64,000 nt of DNA from Candidatus Enterococcus willemsii (GCF_009933335.1 NZ_MAEL01000014.1:1-64000); one strand, 5' to 3'. Positions 21,174-30,109 are shown, counted from the stretch's first letter. Notes: a model not told the origin generated them from the letters alone. A program made the numbers and translations.

Positions 21174-21596
21174 ATGGAGAAATACTTGACAATCAATATT
21201 GTGACACCTAATGGCGTGGTTTATGACCATCATGCTACACTTATCGTTGTCAAAACTTTAGATGGAGAGTTAGGTATCCTACCAAACCATGCACCGATTA
21301 TTGCGCCTTTGGCAATTGACGAGTTACGTGTGACTCGTATTGATTCAGAAACACATATCGACTGGGTTGCTGTCAATGGCGGAGTAATGGAAGTTCGTGA
21401 TAATATTGTAACAGTAATTGCTGACAGTGCAGAACGCGAACGTGAGATTGACTTATCACGTGCAGAAAGAGCGAAGCAACGTGCAGAACATTTAATTCTT
21501 GAAGCAAAAGAACATGATGATGTGGATGAATTACGTCGAGCAACGGTTGCTTTGCATCGCGCAATTAATCGAATTAATGTATCAAAACATTACTAA
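21174..21596 (+). CDS. atpC: F-type ATP synthase subunit epsilon
   Basis: Rotor subunit that modulates ATP hydrolysis. It has 140 aa: an N-terminal beta sandwich ([29 protein letters not shown]) and a C-terminal helical hairpin ([22 protein letters not shown] region). Last gene of the operon, with RBS AGAGGTG, followed by a terminator. Confidence 0.95.
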   Translation: MEKYLTINIVTPNGVVYDHHATLIVVKTLDGELGILPNHAPIIAPLAIDELRVTRIDSETHIDWVAVNGGVMEVRDNIVTVIADSAEREREIDLSRAERAKQRAEHLILEAKEHDDVDELRRATVALHRAINRINVSKHY

Positions 21597-21601
21597 TTTA
21601 G

Positions 21602-21628
21602 AGGACCTTTCGTATGAAAGGTCCTTTT
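21602..21628 (+). terminator. Terminator of atp operon
   Basis: AGGACCTTTC pairs with GAAAGGTCCT around CGTAT, followed by TTTT. It lies six bases after the atpC stop. The next 150 bases are A-rich with no gene seen. Confidence 0.85.
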
Positions 21629-21779
21629 GAATGTCGTAAACACGCTGAATTCTGAAAGTTGAATTAAAAAGACTTTAAAAAAACCTTTAAAAACTTTTAA
21701 AAAAAAGACAATATTTCTTTATTTCAATAAGTTGTGGTATTATCTATATATTGAATTTTTGTTAAGAAGGAGTTTTTCT

Positions 21780-22013
21780 ATGCAAGTCTATGGAATAGAT
21801 GCCTTGATTCGAATTGTTAGTCATTTGACATTTATTTATTTAACATTTTGGTCATTAGGTTCAATCCGAATAGAAACTTTTTTTAAAGCTCTTCATACAA
21901 CACAAATTCGTTTAATTCTTGTCTTACTTTCTATCGCAATTGGTTTTACAGCGAGTACATTTTTCTTAGAGATTATCGTACTGTGCAAGAATTTATTTAT
22001 AGTGGGATTTTAA
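21780..22013 (+). CDS. DUF1146 family membrane protein (YwzB type)
   Basis: A 77-aa protein with two hydrophobic helices (about 8-28 and 43-74). Size, helix layout and location between atpC and murA match the DUF1146/YwzB family of Bacilli, of unknown function. The frame is open from 21732, but ATG 21780 follows the strong RBS AAGGAG (21766-21771). It ends 98 bp before murA, which has its own promoter. Confidence 0.75.
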   Translation: MQVYGIDALIRIVSHLTFIYLTFWSLGSIRIETFFKALHTTQIRLILVLLSIAIGFTASTFFLEIIVLCKNLFIVGF

Positions 22014-22050
22014 TAAATGGGTAAATCAACTATAGAAAATAAAATGAATA

Positions 22051-22059
22051 TGCTATAAT
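22051..22059 (+). promoter_or_regulatory. Extended -10 promoter for murA
   Basis: TGCTATAAT is a TGN extended -10 with a consensus TATAAT (22054-22059), about 53 bp before the murA start. No good -35 is seen, as is common for extended -10 promoters. Confidence 0.6.
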
Positions 22060-22111
22060 AAAAAAGATTTTGATTGAAATGTCACATAGCGTTCTATTTG
22101 GAGGGAACAAG

Positions 22112-23404
22112 ATGGAAGAGATTATCGTTCAAGGTGGTAATCAACTAAAAGGAACTGTTAAAATTGAAGGGGCAAAAAATGCAGTTTTACCAATTTTAGC
22201 AGCTAGTTTATTAGCTGAAGAAGGCGTCACAAATTTGCGTAACGTTCCGATTCTTTCGGATGTATTTACAATGAATCAGGTGATTCGCCACTTAAACGTA
22301 GATGTTGAATTTGATACTGATAATAATGAAGTTACTATTGATGCTACAAGACAATTGGAAGTAGAGGCACCGTATGAATACGTGAGCAAAATGCGTGCAT
22401 CAATTGTTGTTATGGGGCCATTGTTAGCAAGAAACGGTCATGCTAAAGTCGCAATGCCTGGAGGCTGTGCCATTGGAAAACGTCCAATTGATTTGCACCT
22501 TAAAGGTTTTCAAGCGTTGGGAGCAACAATTATTCAAAAAGATGGTTATATTGAAGCAATCGCAGATGAACTAATTGGTAATAGTATTTATTTGGATTTC
22601 CCAAGTGTTGGCGCTACTCAAAATATTATGATGGCAGCTGTTAAAGCAAAGGGAACAACAACCATTGATAACGTTGCAAGAGAACCTGAGATTGTTGATT
22701 TAGCAAATATTTTGAATAAAATGGGTGCTAAAATTTATGGTGCCGGAACTGAAACTATGCGTATTGAAGGTGTAGAGCATTTACATGCAGTAAATCATCC
22801 GATTGTACAAGATCGTATTGAAGCAGGTACTTTTATGGTAGCAGCAGCAATGACTCAAGGAAATGTATTGATTCAAGATGCTATCTCTGAACATAACCGT
22901 CCATTGTTATCTAAATTGATGGAGATGGGTACGCAAGTCATTGAGGAAGAAGGCGGCATCCGTATTATTGGTCCAGAAAAATTAAAACCAACAGATATTA
23001 AAACGATGCCTCATCCTGGTTTCCCAACAGATATGCAAGCACAAATGACTGCTATTCAGGCAGTTGCTCATGGTACAAGTGTTGTAACGGAAACTGTTTT
23101 CGAAAATCGTTTCCAACACTTAGAAGAAATGCGTCGCATGGATGCACATGTAAAAATTGATGGTAATATCGCAATAATTGAAGGCGGTCATCAGTTACAA
23201 GGTGCCATTGTTTCTGCAACAGACTTACGCGCGGCAGCAGCATTGATTTTAGCTGGTTTGACAGCTACTGGACGCACACGTGTACGTAATCTAAAATATT
23301 TAGATCGTGGTTATTATAAATTCCATGAAAAATTACAGGGTCTAGGGGCAGATGTTGAACGTGTTGACTCTGAAGAAGCGACAGAAGTAGTCGTTCATTC
23401 GTAA
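22112..23404 (+). CDS. murA: UDP-N-acetylglucosamine 1-carboxyvinyltransferase
   Basis: Transfers enolpyruvate from PEP to UDP-GlcNAc, the first committed step of peptidoglycan synthesis. It has 430 aa and the EPSP-synthase-type double domain. The fosfomycin-target cysteine is Cys119 in [25 protein letters not shown] near the N-terminus carries the catalytic Lys. ATG 22112 has GGAGGG as RBS; the frame is open from 22070. Bacilli usually have two paralogues; location after atpC-ywzB suggests the MurAA type. Confidence 0.95.
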   Translation: MEEIIVQGGNQLKGTVKIEGAKNAVLPILAASLLAEEGVTNLRNVPILSDVFTMNQVIRHLNVDVEFDTDNNEVTIDATRQLEVEAPYEYVSKMRASIVVMGPLLARNGHAKVAMPGGCAIGKRPIDLHLKGFQALGATIIQKDGYIEAIADELIGNSIYLDFPSVGATQNIMMAAVKAKGTTTIDNVAREPEIVDLANILNKMGAKIYGAGTETMRIEGVEHLHAVNHPIVQDRIEAGTFMVAAAMTQGNVLIQDAISEHNRPLLSKLMEMGTQVIEEEGGIRIIGPEKLKPTDIKTMPHPGFPTDMQAQMTAIQAVAHGTSVVTETVFENRFQHLEEMRRMDAHVKIDGNIAIIEGGHQLQGAIVSATDLRAAAALILAGLTATGRTRVRNLKYLDRGYYKFHEKLQGLGADVERVDSEEATEVVVHS

Positions 23405-23417
23405 GGGAGATGAATAG

Positions 23418-23594
23418 ATGGACAGCAGTCGGTATATTCTCATAAGTATTAGTAAAGTACTTGTAGTTATCCTTATCGCTATGATTCTCTTTTTTGTCGG
23501 TTTAATGATAGGCTATGGTGTGATTGGCGATGGCTCGCCGTTCCAAGTATTCGATGGTGAATTATGGGATCGGATTTTAGATTTTATTAGATAA
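23418..23594 (+). CDS. EpuA-like small membrane protein (PF11772 type)
   Basis: A 58-aa protein: a short N-terminus, one transmembrane helix (about residues 8-34) and the tail GDGSPFQVFDGELWDRILDF. Streptococci encode a similar ~60-aa protein, EpuA, right after murA; the family is often misnamed an RNA polymerase beta subunit in databases. The GDG and W-x-x-I motifs match what I recall of that family. RBS GGGAGATGA before ATG 23418, and 13 bp after murA, so co-transcribed with it. Confidence 0.7.
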   Translation: MDSSRYILISISKVLVVILIAMILFFVGLMIGYGVIGDGSPFQVFDGELWDRILDFIR

Positions 23595-23628
23595 GAAAGA
23601 GCCACTCCTTTGTGAGTGGTTTCTTTTT
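23595..23628 (+). terminator. Terminator after murA-epuA
   Basis: GAAAGAGCCACTC and GAGTGGTTTCTTT form a stem with a 6-nt loop, followed by a T-run. Confidence 0.85.
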
Positions 23629-23672
23629 CATTGTAGGAAAAGAAATTACTTTGATGGAGAGGAGGTAAATTC

Positions 23673-23948
23673 ATGCGGAAAATATTTATTTATTTGGTTA
23701 GAGGTTACCAAAGATTCATCTCACCATTATTTCCGCCGAGTTGTCGTTATTATCCTACTTGTTCTAATTATACAATTGAAGCTCTACAAGTACATGGTGC
23801 GTTTAAAGGAAGTTTAATGGGACTTGCCCGTATTTTACGATGCCATCCTTTTGTCAAAGGCGGCATTGATTATGTTCCACGAAAATTTACATTAAAACGT
23901 AATACATCAGATAAAATTCGACCAGAATATACGTATAGAAAGAACTGA
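23673..23948 (+). CDS. yidD: Membrane protein insertion efficiency factor YidD
   Basis: A 91-aa protein of the YidD family, which assists YidC-dependent membrane protein insertion. The conserved core [19 protein letters not shown], with three Cys of the family (C in [13 protein letters not shown]), and [11 protein letters not shown] are present, preceded by an amphipathic N-terminal helix. RBS GAGGAGG. Single-gene unit between two terminators. Confidence 0.94.
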   Translation: MRKIFIYLVRGYQRFISPLFPPSCRYYPTCSNYTIEALQVHGAFKGSLMGLARILRCHPFVKGGIDYVPRKFTLKRNTSDKIRPEYTYRKN

Positions 23949-23990
23949 GAATTATTCAATATTCATGAATAATTTTCGGTTCTTTTTTTA
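23939..23990 (+). terminator. Terminator after yidD
   Basis: AAGAAC (23940-23945) and GTTCTT (23979-23984) enclose GAATTATTCA / TGAATAATTT, followed by a T-run. Confidence 0.75.
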
Positions 23991-24030
23991 TTTGGAAAAG
24001 ATAATAGTTGCTTTTTGACATAATATATAA

Positions 24031-24045
24031 AATATTCTGAAAATT
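24031..24045 (+). promoter_or_regulatory. CodY box upstream of liv operon
   Basis: AATATTCTGAAAATT matches the CodY consensus AATTTTCWGAAAATT at 14 of 15 positions and ends two bases before the -35. The geometry (box, 2 bp, -35) is the same as at the ilv promoter. Confidence 0.82.
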
Positions 24046-24047
24046 CG

Positions 24048-24076
24048 TTGACAATTACAGAAAAGTTATGTATATT
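24048..24076 (+). promoter_or_regulatory. liv operon promoter
   Basis: Consensus TTGACA (24048-24053), 17-bp spacer, TATATT (24071-24076). Predicted start of transcription is near 24083, 34 bp before livJ. Confidence 0.82.
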
Positions 24077-24116
24077 ATTTATCATACTCAGGGGAGTAAA
24101 AAAGGGAGGAAAATAC

Positions 24117-25301
24117 ATGAAGAAGAAATTTGCATTTTTATTTGCTAGCTTGTTTTTATTAGGGGCTTGTAGTGCTGGACCAAGTGGCAGTGGCTCAAAT
24201 GGAGGCTCAGGTGACGGAGGGAACAAGCAAGAAGGAGATACCATCAAAATTGGATTAAATCTTGAATTATCTGGAGCTGTTGCAGGATATGGTACACAAG
24301 AGCGCGATGGCGTAGAATTAGCCGTTGAAAAAATTAATGAAGATGGCGGTATTTTAGGAAAAAAAGTTGAATTAGTGGTTAAAGATAATAAATCAGATAG
24401 TAATGAAGCAGCCACAGCGGCAGCGAACCTAACAACTAATGATGGCGTTGTTGCGATTATCGGTCCTGCAACTTCAGGTGCGACAAAAGCTTCAATTCCT
24501 AATGTAACAAAAGCACAAGTACCATTGATTACGCCATCAGGTACCGATGATGCGATTACAGTAAATGGAGAAACAGTTCAAGAATATATTTTCCGTTCTT
24601 GTTTCCAAGACAGTTTCCAAGGGGTTATCTTAGCGAAATATGCGAATGAAACCTTAAATGCGGAGAATGTTGCGATTTTAGGTGATAATTCAAGTGATTA
24701 TGCCAAAGGTCTAACAAAAGCTTTTGAAGGGGAATATAAAGGAAATATTGTATTAAAAGAAAACTTCACAAAAGGAGATACTGACTTCCAAGCAGTATTG
24801 ACAAAAATTAAAGATAAAGATTTCGACGTATTATATGTTCCAGGATACTATGAAGAAGCTGGTTTAATTATTAAACAAGCACGCGAAATGGGTATTGAGC
24901 AACCAATTATTGGCGCAGATGGTTTTGGTGATGAAAAAATGATTCAGCTTGCTGGAGCAGAAAATGTAACTAATGTATTCTACACAGGTCATTTCTCTGC
25001 ATTAGCGCCAGCAAATGATACAGTTGAGCCATTTATCGCAGCATTCAAAGAAAAATATGGTAAAGAACCATCAACATTTAATGCGTTGGCTTATGATGCA
25101 ATGTTCATGATTAAAGAAGCGATTGAGTCACAAGATTCTGCAGATTCTGTCTCAATCACTAAAGGATTATCTGAGCTTAAAGACTTTGTTGGAGTAACAG
25201 GAAATATCACAATGGATGCCAACCACAACCCAGAAAAATCTCTTGTAGTTGTTGGTTTTACAGATGGTAAAGAAAGCTCAGCTGAAGGTGTAAATCCATA
25301 G
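24117..25301 (+). CDS. livJ: Branched-chain amino acid ABC transporter, substrate-binding lipoprotein
   Basis: Extracellular lipoprotein that captures Leu/Ile/Val (by family) for the LivHMGF permease. It has 394 aa. The signal peptide ends in the lipobox LGAC (about residues 17-20), followed by a Gly/Ser/Asn linker and then the type I periplasmic-binding fold (IKIGLNLELSGAVAGYG). ATG 24117 has GGGAGG as RBS; the frame is open upstream to 24048, but that stretch is the promoter. A terminator-like hairpin follows. Confidence 0.9.
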   Translation: MKKKFAFLFASLFLLGACSAGPSGSGSNGGSGDGGNKQEGDTIKIGLNLELSGAVAGYGTQERDGVELAVEKINEDGGILGKKVELVVKDNKSDSNEAATAAANLTTNDGVVAIIGPATSGATKASIPNVTKAQVPLITPSGTDDAITVNGETVQEYIFRSCFQDSFQGVILAKYANETLNAENVAILGDNSSDYAKGLTKAFEGEYKGNIVLKENFTKGDTDFQAVLTKIKDKDFDVLYVPGYYEEAGLIIKQAREMGIEQPIIGADGFGDEKMIQLAGAENVTNVFYTGHFSALAPANDTVEPFIAAFKEKYGKEPSTFNALAYDAMFMIKEAIESQDSADSVSITKGLSELKDFVGVTGNITMDANHNPEKSLVVVGFTDGKESSAEGVNP

Positions 25302-25316
25302 TTGGATCAAGCTTAT

Positions 25317-25367
25317 GAAAAAAGCTGGGACAAAATCGCACAATTGGTTTTGTCACAGCTTTTTTTG
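25317..25367 (+). terminator. Terminator-like hairpin between livJ and livH
   Basis: AAAAAGCTG-GACAAAA pairs with TTTTGTC-CAGCTTTTT, a 16-bp imperfect stem with T-run. It would let livJ be made in excess over the membrane and ATPase subunits, as usual for binding-protein transporters. Confidence 0.8.
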
Positions 25368-25478
25368 TGGGTAGTGAAAGAGAATAAGATAACCATTTGA
25401 ACAATGGGGATTGCCTTAATATAGGAATCTGATATCTGTCAGAAGTTCAATAAAATGACCTATTTGGATGTGATAAAA

Positions 25479-26381
25479 ATGGAAATAATAATCCAACAAT
25501 TAATTAATGGATTGTTTCTTGGTAGTATCTACGCATTGATGGCGTTAGGGTACACCATGGTATACGGTATTATAAAGTTGATTAACTTTGCACATGGAGA
25601 AATTTATATGATTGGTAGTTTTATTGGGTATTTTTTGATTAATTCATTTAATACTTGGGGGATACTACCAAATGGTTGGGGCTTTTTTGTCGCAATGATT
25701 ATCTCAATGGCAGTTAGCGCATTACTAGGTGTGACGGTGGAATTTTTAGCTTATCGTCCTTTAAGAAAATCAACACGAATTGCAGCTTTGATTACAGCTA
25801 TCGGCGTATCTTATTTATTACAAAATGTGATGATTTATTTCTTTTCACCTGATACACGACCATTCCCACAAGCAATTGCTCGTCAAACTTTTTCGATAGG
25901 ATTTGTTAATATCAGTAATATTCAATTATTGATATTAGCAATTTCAGTGACACTGATGATTGGGCTTCAAATAATTGTTCAGAAAACACGTATGGGGAAA
26001 GCAATGCGTGCAGTAAGTGTTGACGCTGATGCTGCGCAATTGATGGGTATCAATGTAAACAGAACGATTTCGTTCACATTTGCGTTAGGTTCAGCATTAG
26101 CTGCTGCTGGTGGTATGCTAATCGGTTTGTATTACAATTCGATTAATCCGATGATGGGAGTTGCGCCTGGTCTTAAATCCTTTGTTGCTGCCGTTCTAGG
26201 TGGGATTGGAATTATTCCAGGAGCTGCATTAGGTGGATTCGTCATAGGTTTAATTGAAACAATGTCAATTGCTTTTGGTTTTTCTGATTACAAAGACGCG
26301 CTTGTGTATGCAGTACTAATTATTATTTTACTTATTCGCCCAGCAGGTATTTTGGGTAAGAATATTAAAGAGAAAGTGTAG
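25479..26381 (+). CDS. livH: Branched-chain amino acid ABC transporter permease LivH
   Basis: Integral membrane subunit of the Liv transporter: 300 aa, about eight transmembrane helices, with the LivH signature near the C-terminus (RAVSVDADAAQLMGINVNR) that contacts the ATPase. ATG 25479 (MEIIIQQLINGLFLGSIYAL) matches the typical family start; ATG 25455 is in frame but gives an extra eight residues. The 177 bp before it contain the livJ terminator and a weak promoter candidate (TTGAAC 25397, TATAGG 25420). Confidence 0.9.
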   Translation: MEIIIQQLINGLFLGSIYALMALGYTMVYGIIKLINFAHGEIYMIGSFIGYFLINSFNTWGILPNGWGFFVAMIISMAVSALLGVTVEFLAYRPLRKSTRIAALITAIGVSYLLQNVMIYFFSPDTRPFPQAIARQTFSIGFVNISNIQLLILAISVTLMIGLQIIVQKTRMGKAMRAVSVDADAAQLMGINVNRTISFTFALGSALAAAGGMLIGLYYNSINPMMGVAPGLKSFVAAVLGGIGIIPGAALGGFVIGLIETMSIAFGFSDYKDALVYAVLIIILLIRPAGILGKNIKEKV

Positions 26382-26390
26382 GTGCCAGCA

Positions 26391-27368
26391 ATGAAAAAGA
26401 ATTTGAAATATAATCTTACTTGGTTAGCAATTGCTGTCATTCTTTATGTTGGATTATTTGCCTTATACAATGGTGGTTTTATTAATCTGTATACAGATGC
26501 GATTATTGCTAACATTGGCATTAATGTGATCTTAGCTGTTGGGTTAAATTTAATCATTGGTTTTTCTGGTCAGTTTTCACTTGGTCATGCTGGTTTTATG
26601 GCAATTGGTGCCTATGCAACTGCAATCATCACCAGAGATGATCCGACATTTGGTGGTTTTTTCAAAGGATTATTGGTTGGGATGATTATTTCAGGAATTG
26701 TAGCATTGGTAGTAGGAATACCAACATTACGATTAAAAGGTGACTACTTAGCAATTGCTACATTAGGAATCTCGGAAATTATTCGTATTTTAATTGTGAA
26801 CTTAGATGAAGTAACCAATGGTCCAGCGGGGATATTTGGTTTGCCACAATTTAGCAACTGGCAAGTTATTTTTATTGCAATGGTAGTATCTGTGTTAGTG
26901 GTGTCTAATTTTATTCATAGTGGCTCTGGTCGTGCAACTTTAGCGATTCGGGAAGATGAAATTGCTGCGGAATCTATGGGAGTCAATACGACAAAATACA
27001 AAGTAATAGCTTTTGTGATGGGGGCTGTTTTGGCAAGTGTCGCAGGAACCTTGTTTGCAAGTTACCAACAATCGGTATTTCCGCAAGATTATGGTTTCAT
27101 GAAATCAATTGATGTGTTAATTATTGTAGTATTTGGTGGAATTGGTAGTACCACTGGTGCAATTGTTTCTGCTGCAGTATTAGGCTTTTTAAATATGTAT
27201 TTACAAGATTTTGGTAACCTACGCATGATTATTTATGCTTTGGCAATTATTGGTATTATGATTTTTAAACCAAGTGGATTGCTAGGTTCTTGGGAGTTTT
27301 CTGTGAAACGTATATTTGATAAATTTTCTAAAAAGGGGGACGATTCAGATGCCTCTATTAACAGTTAA
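26391..27368 (+). CDS. livM: Branched-chain amino acid ABC transporter permease LivM
   Basis: Second permease subunit, 325 aa, about eight to ten transmembrane helices. GFSGQFSLGHAGFMAIGAY and the cytoplasmic coupling segment (AIREDEIAAESMGVNTTKYK) are typical. GTG 26382 is in frame but forms part of the AGGTG RBS of ATG 26391. Its 3' end overlaps livG by 20 bp. Confidence 0.9.
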   Translation: MKKNLKYNLTWLAIAVILYVGLFALYNGGFINLYTDAIIANIGINVILAVGLNLIIGFSGQFSLGHAGFMAIGAYATAIITRDDPTFGGFFKGLLVGMIISGIVALVVGIPTLRLKGDYLAIATLGISEIIRILIVNLDEVTNGPAGIFGLPQFSNWQVIFIAMVVSVLVVSNFIHSGSGRATLAIREDEIAAESMGVNTTKYKVIAFVMGAVLASVAGTLFASYQQSVFPQDYGFMKSIDVLIIVVFGGIGSTTGAIVSAAVLGFLNMYLQDFGNLRMIIYALAIIGIMIFKPSGLLGSWEFSVKRIFDKFSKKGDDSDASINS

Positions 27369-28125
27369 TAGTTTGACTAAAAACTTTGGTGGCTTGGCAG
27401 CCGTGTCTCATGTAAATATGACCTTTGAAAACAATGAATTAGTGGGCTTAATTGGTCCGAATGGTGCAGGAAAAACAACACTATTTAACTTATTAACAGG
27501 TGTATATGAGCCAAGTAGTGGAGATGTCCTATTTACGATTAATGAAAAAGAAGAACGTTTGAATGGGATGAAACCATATAAAATAGCCGATTTAGGTTTA
27601 TCAAGAACCTTTCAAAATATTCGTTTATTTAAAGATTTAACAGTCATGGACAATGTTCTCATTGCAATGAATTCTAAAAATAAAGAAGGCTTTTTAAGCA
27701 GTGTGTTACGTTTACCGAAATTTTATCGAACAGAAGAAAAGATGCGTCATAAAGTCAAAGAATTACTAACAATCTTTAATTTAGCTGATAAAGTAGATAC
27801 GTTGGCAAAAAATTTACCTTATGGACAACAACGTCGTTTGGAAATTGTTCGTGCGTTGGCAACTGAACCAAAAATTCTATTTTTAGATGAACCAGCAGCT
27901 GGTATGAATCCACAAGAGACTGCTGAATTAACGCAATTAATTCGTCAAATTCAAAAAGATTTTGGTTTAACCATTGTTTTGATTGAACATGACATGAGCT
28001 TAGTTATGGATGTGTGTGAACGAATTTATGTGTTAGAATATGGTCAAGTTATCGCAGAGGGCAATCCAGAAAAAATTAAAAACGATCCTCGTGTTATTGA
28101 GGCCTACTTAGGAGGGGAATTATAA
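27349..28125 (+). CDS. livG: Branched-chain amino acid ABC transporter ATPase LivG
   Basis: ABC ATPase of 258 aa with Walker A GPNGAGKTT, the signature-region variant LPYGQQRRLEIVRAL, Walker B ILFLDEPAAGMNP and the H-loop VLIEHDM. ATG 27349 with AAAGGGGGA as RBS lies inside the end of livM; the frame is open from 27316. Ends on the first base of livF. Confidence 0.93.
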   Translation: MPLLTVNSLTKNFGGLAAVSHVNMTFENNELVGLIGPNGAGKTTLFNLLTGVYEPSSGDVLFTINEKEERLNGMKPYKIADLGLSRTFQNIRLFKDLTVMDNVLIAMNSKNKEGFLSSVLRLPKFYRTEEKMRHKVKELLTIFNLADKVDTLAKNLPYGQQRRLEIVRALATEPKILFLDEPAAGMNPQETAELTQLIRQIQKDFGLTIVLIEHDMSLVMDVCERIYVLEYGQVIAEGNPEKIKNDPRVIEAYLGGEL

Positions 28126-28826
28126 TGTTATCAGTAGATAATCTATCAGTACGTTACGGCATGATTCAAGCTGTTCATAATGTTTCCTTTCAAGTAAATC
28201 AAGGAGAGATTGTTTCTTTGATTGGTGCAAATGGTGCGGGGAAAACGACGATTTTACGTACTATCTCAGGTCTGATTCGTCCATCAGAAGGAACTATTCA
28301 GTTTGAAGGCCAAGCAATTGAAAAAGAAGCACCTCAGAAAATCGTTGCGGCTGGGCTTTCTCAAGTTCCAGAAGGGCGTCACGTATTTTCAGGCTTAACC
28401 GTACAAGAGAATCTTGAAATGGGTGCTTTTTTGCGAAAAGGAAAAGATGTCCAAGCAGAGTATCAACAAATTTTTAGTAAGTTTCCAGTGTTAAAAGAAC
28501 GAAAAAATCAAGATGCAGCCACTTTATCGGGTGGGGAACAACAAATGTTGGCAATGGGCCGTGCCTTAATGTCAAAACCCAAATTATTACTACTTGATGA
28601 ACCCTCTATGGGCTTAGCACCTATTTTTATTCGCGAGATTTTTTCTATTATTGAAGAAATCAAACAACAAGGGACAACGGTTCTGCTAATTGAGCAAAAT
28701 GCGAGTATGGCATTGTCAATTGCCGATCGTGGTTATGTATTAGAAACTGGTAAAGTTGTGCTTGAAGGAACTGGAAAAGAGCTATTAGCCAGTGAAGCGG
28801 TGAAAAAAGCGTATTTAGGAGGATAA
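28125..28826 (+). CDS. livF: Branched-chain amino acid ABC transporter ATPase LivF
   Basis: ABC ATPase of 233 aa with Walker A GANGAGKTT, signature LSGGEQQMLAMGRAL, Walker B LLLLDEPSMGLAP and H-loop LLIEQN (Gln-containing, as usual in LivF). Overlaps livG by one base (TAATG), RBS AGGAGGGG. Confidence 0.93.
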   Translation: MLSVDNLSVRYGMIQAVHNVSFQVNQGEIVSLIGANGAGKTTILRTISGLIRPSEGTIQFEGQAIEKEAPQKIVAAGLSQVPEGRHVFSGLTVQENLEMGAFLRKGKDVQAEYQQIFSKFPVLKERKNQDAATLSGGEQQMLAMGRALMSKPKLLLLDEPSMGLAPIFIREIFSIIEEIKQQGTTVLLIEQNASMALSIADRGYVLETGKVVLEGTGKELLASEAVKKAYLGG

Positions 28827-28829
28827 AAA

Positions 28830-29474
28830 ATGAGTGTTAGTGATTTTATGGCAACAAGTTTAGTGACAGTGACACCGGAAACGCCAATCTTTGATGCAGT
28901 CGATTTGATGAAACAACATGACATTCATCGGTTACCTGTTTTAAAAGAAGGACGTTTAGTCGGTCTTATCACAGAAGGGATTATTCAAGAAGCAATGCCT
29001 TCTAAAGCCACTAGCTTAAGCGTATATGAAGTGAATTATTTGTTAAATAAAACAACAGTTAAGGATGTAATGATTCAAGAAGTTGAAACCATTGCACCAG
29101 ATGCTTTGTTAGAAGATGCTATTTCTCTTATGCGTACGAAAAATATTGGGGTACTCCCTGTGTTAGAAAACGGCGAATTAAAAGGAATTATTACTAATAA
29201 TGATATTTTTGATGCCTTTTTGAAAATTACTGGTTACAACAATGGAGGCACGCGTGTCACGATTGAAATCACAGAAGATCATAAAGGGATTTTAGCTAAT
29301 CTAGCACAAGTGTTAGCAGATGCTGATTTTAGTATTGCAACTATTGTTGTGAATCGTATTGAGGCAAGAACTATCATTGAAATTCAAGTCGAATCACAAG
29401 CAGTCGATGGAATCAAACAAGCGTTAACGACAGCGGGATACAATGTAACTAATGCGGTGTTAACGAATCAATAA
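28830..29474 (+). CDS. CBS-CBS-ACT domain protein (AcuB-like)
   Basis: A 214-aa cytoplasmic sensor-type protein: two CBS domains (MATSLVTVTPETPIFDAVDL..., about 5-60, and MIQEVETIAPDALLEDAISL, about 75-130) and a C-terminal ACT domain from about 140 (THE segment VTIEITEDHKGILANLAQVL). CBS pairs usually bind adenosyl nucleotides and ACT domains amino acids. It starts 3 bp after livF, so it is part of the liv operon and may sense energy charge and branched-chain amino acids for the transporter; that role is inference. RBS AGGAGG. Confidence 0.85.
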   Translation: MSVSDFMATSLVTVTPETPIFDAVDLMKQHDIHRLPVLKEGRLVGLITEGIIQEAMPSKATSLSVYEVNYLLNKTTVKDVMIQEVETIAPDALLEDAISLMRTKNIGVLPVLENGELKGIITNNDIFDAFLKITGYNNGGTRVTIEITEDHKGILANLAQVLADADFSIATIVVNRIEARTIIEIQVESQAVDGIKQALTTAGYNVTNAVLTNQ

Positions 29475-29480
29475 GTCTTT

Positions 29481-29516
29481 AGAGCTTTCTAATTCAATTT
29501 AGAAAGCTCTTTTTTT
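29481..29516 (+). terminator. Terminator of liv operon
   Basis: AGAGCTTTCT (29481-29490) pairs with AGAAAGCTCT (29501-29510), with TAA/TTA inside, followed by TTTTTT. Confidence 0.9.
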
Positions 29517-29594
29517 GAAAAAAGATTGGAAGAATATTCGCTAAGACTAGGAAATAAAAAAATTTGTGATAAAATGGAGAGCGAGGTGAAAATA

Positions 29595-29825
29595 GTGAAA
29601 AAAAATAAAGATATTGAAGTCCGCATGGAAGAAACGAAAAAAAACATCCAAGGGAATACGTATGAAGTAACAGAACTTTATATTGGTAAGAAAAAAATAG
29701 GTGAAATTTTGGCTTATGGACCAAAAGAATTCCAAAGTTTTATGGATAACGAAGAGCTAGGAACAAGCAAGACATTAGACCTTGCAATTGAATCAATTAT
29801 TCGTCAATGGAACTTACATGAATAA
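29595..29825 (+). CDS. DUF2969 family protein
   Basis: A 76-aa soluble protein; MKKNKDIEVRMEETKKN, TELYIGKKKIGEI and the conserved ending ESIIRQWNLHE match the DUF2969 family of Lactobacillales, of unknown function. GTG 29595 is preferred because GAGGTG (29583-29588) is well placed; the ATG at 29574 has no RBS. Single gene between the liv operon and the tRNAs. Confidence 0.72.
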   Translation: MKKNKDIEVRMEETKKNIQGNTYEVTELYIGKKKIGEILAYGPKEFQSFMDNEELGTSKTLDLAIESIIRQWNLHE

Positions 29826-29859
29826 TTTCTAGAAAAAATAAAAAAATTGAAAAAAAGTA

Positions 29860-29888
29860 TTGCAAAAAAATAAATAATTTAGTATTAT
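29860..29888 (+). promoter_or_regulatory. Promoter of tRNA-Tyr/tRNA-Gln unit
   Basis: TTGCAA (29860-29865), 17-bp spacer, TATTAT (29883-29888), 30 bp before the tRNA-Tyr. Confidence 0.7.
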
Positions 29889-29917
29889 AACTAAGTCAGG
29901 TTGATTAACAACCTTTT

Positions 29918-30001
29918 GGAGGAGTAGCGAAGTGGCTAAACGCGACGGACTGTAAATCCGTTCCTTAGGGTTCAGTGGTTCGAATCCACTCTCCTCCACC
30001 A
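29918..30001 (+). tRNA. tRNA-Tyr (GTA)
   Basis: Acceptor GGAGGAG pairs with CTCCTCC, discriminator A, and CCA is encoded (to 30001). Anticodon stem ACGGA/TCCGT holds the loop CTGTAAA with anticodon GTA. T arm AGTGG TTCGAAT CCACT. The variable arm is extended (class II), as expected for bacterial tRNA-Tyr. Confidence 0.97.
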
Positions 30002-30002
30002 T

Positions 30003-30074
30003 TGGGGTATAGCCAAGCGGTAAGGCAAGGGACTTTGACTCCCTCATGCGTTGGTTCGAATCCAGCTACCCCAG
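30003..30074 (+). tRNA. tRNA-Gln (TTG)
   Basis: Acceptor TGGGGTA pairs with TACCCCA, discriminator G74 position 30074. Anticodon loop CTTTGAC has anticodon TTG. T arm with GGTTCGAATCC is present. The 3' CCA is not encoded (TTT follows), unlike the neighbouring tRNA-Tyr. One base separates the two tRNAs. Confidence 0.96.
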
Positions 30075-30079
30075 TTTCT

Positions 30080-30109
30080 AAAGACACGTTTTCTAACGTG
30101 TCTTTTTTT
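30080..30109 (+). terminator. Terminator of tRNA unit
   Basis: AAAGACACGTT pairs with AACGTGTCTTT around a 4-nt loop, followed by T. Confidence 0.9.

Noticed and set aside
24061-24116. Upstream extension of livJ
   Set aside because: It overlaps the promoter -10 and the expected transcription start.
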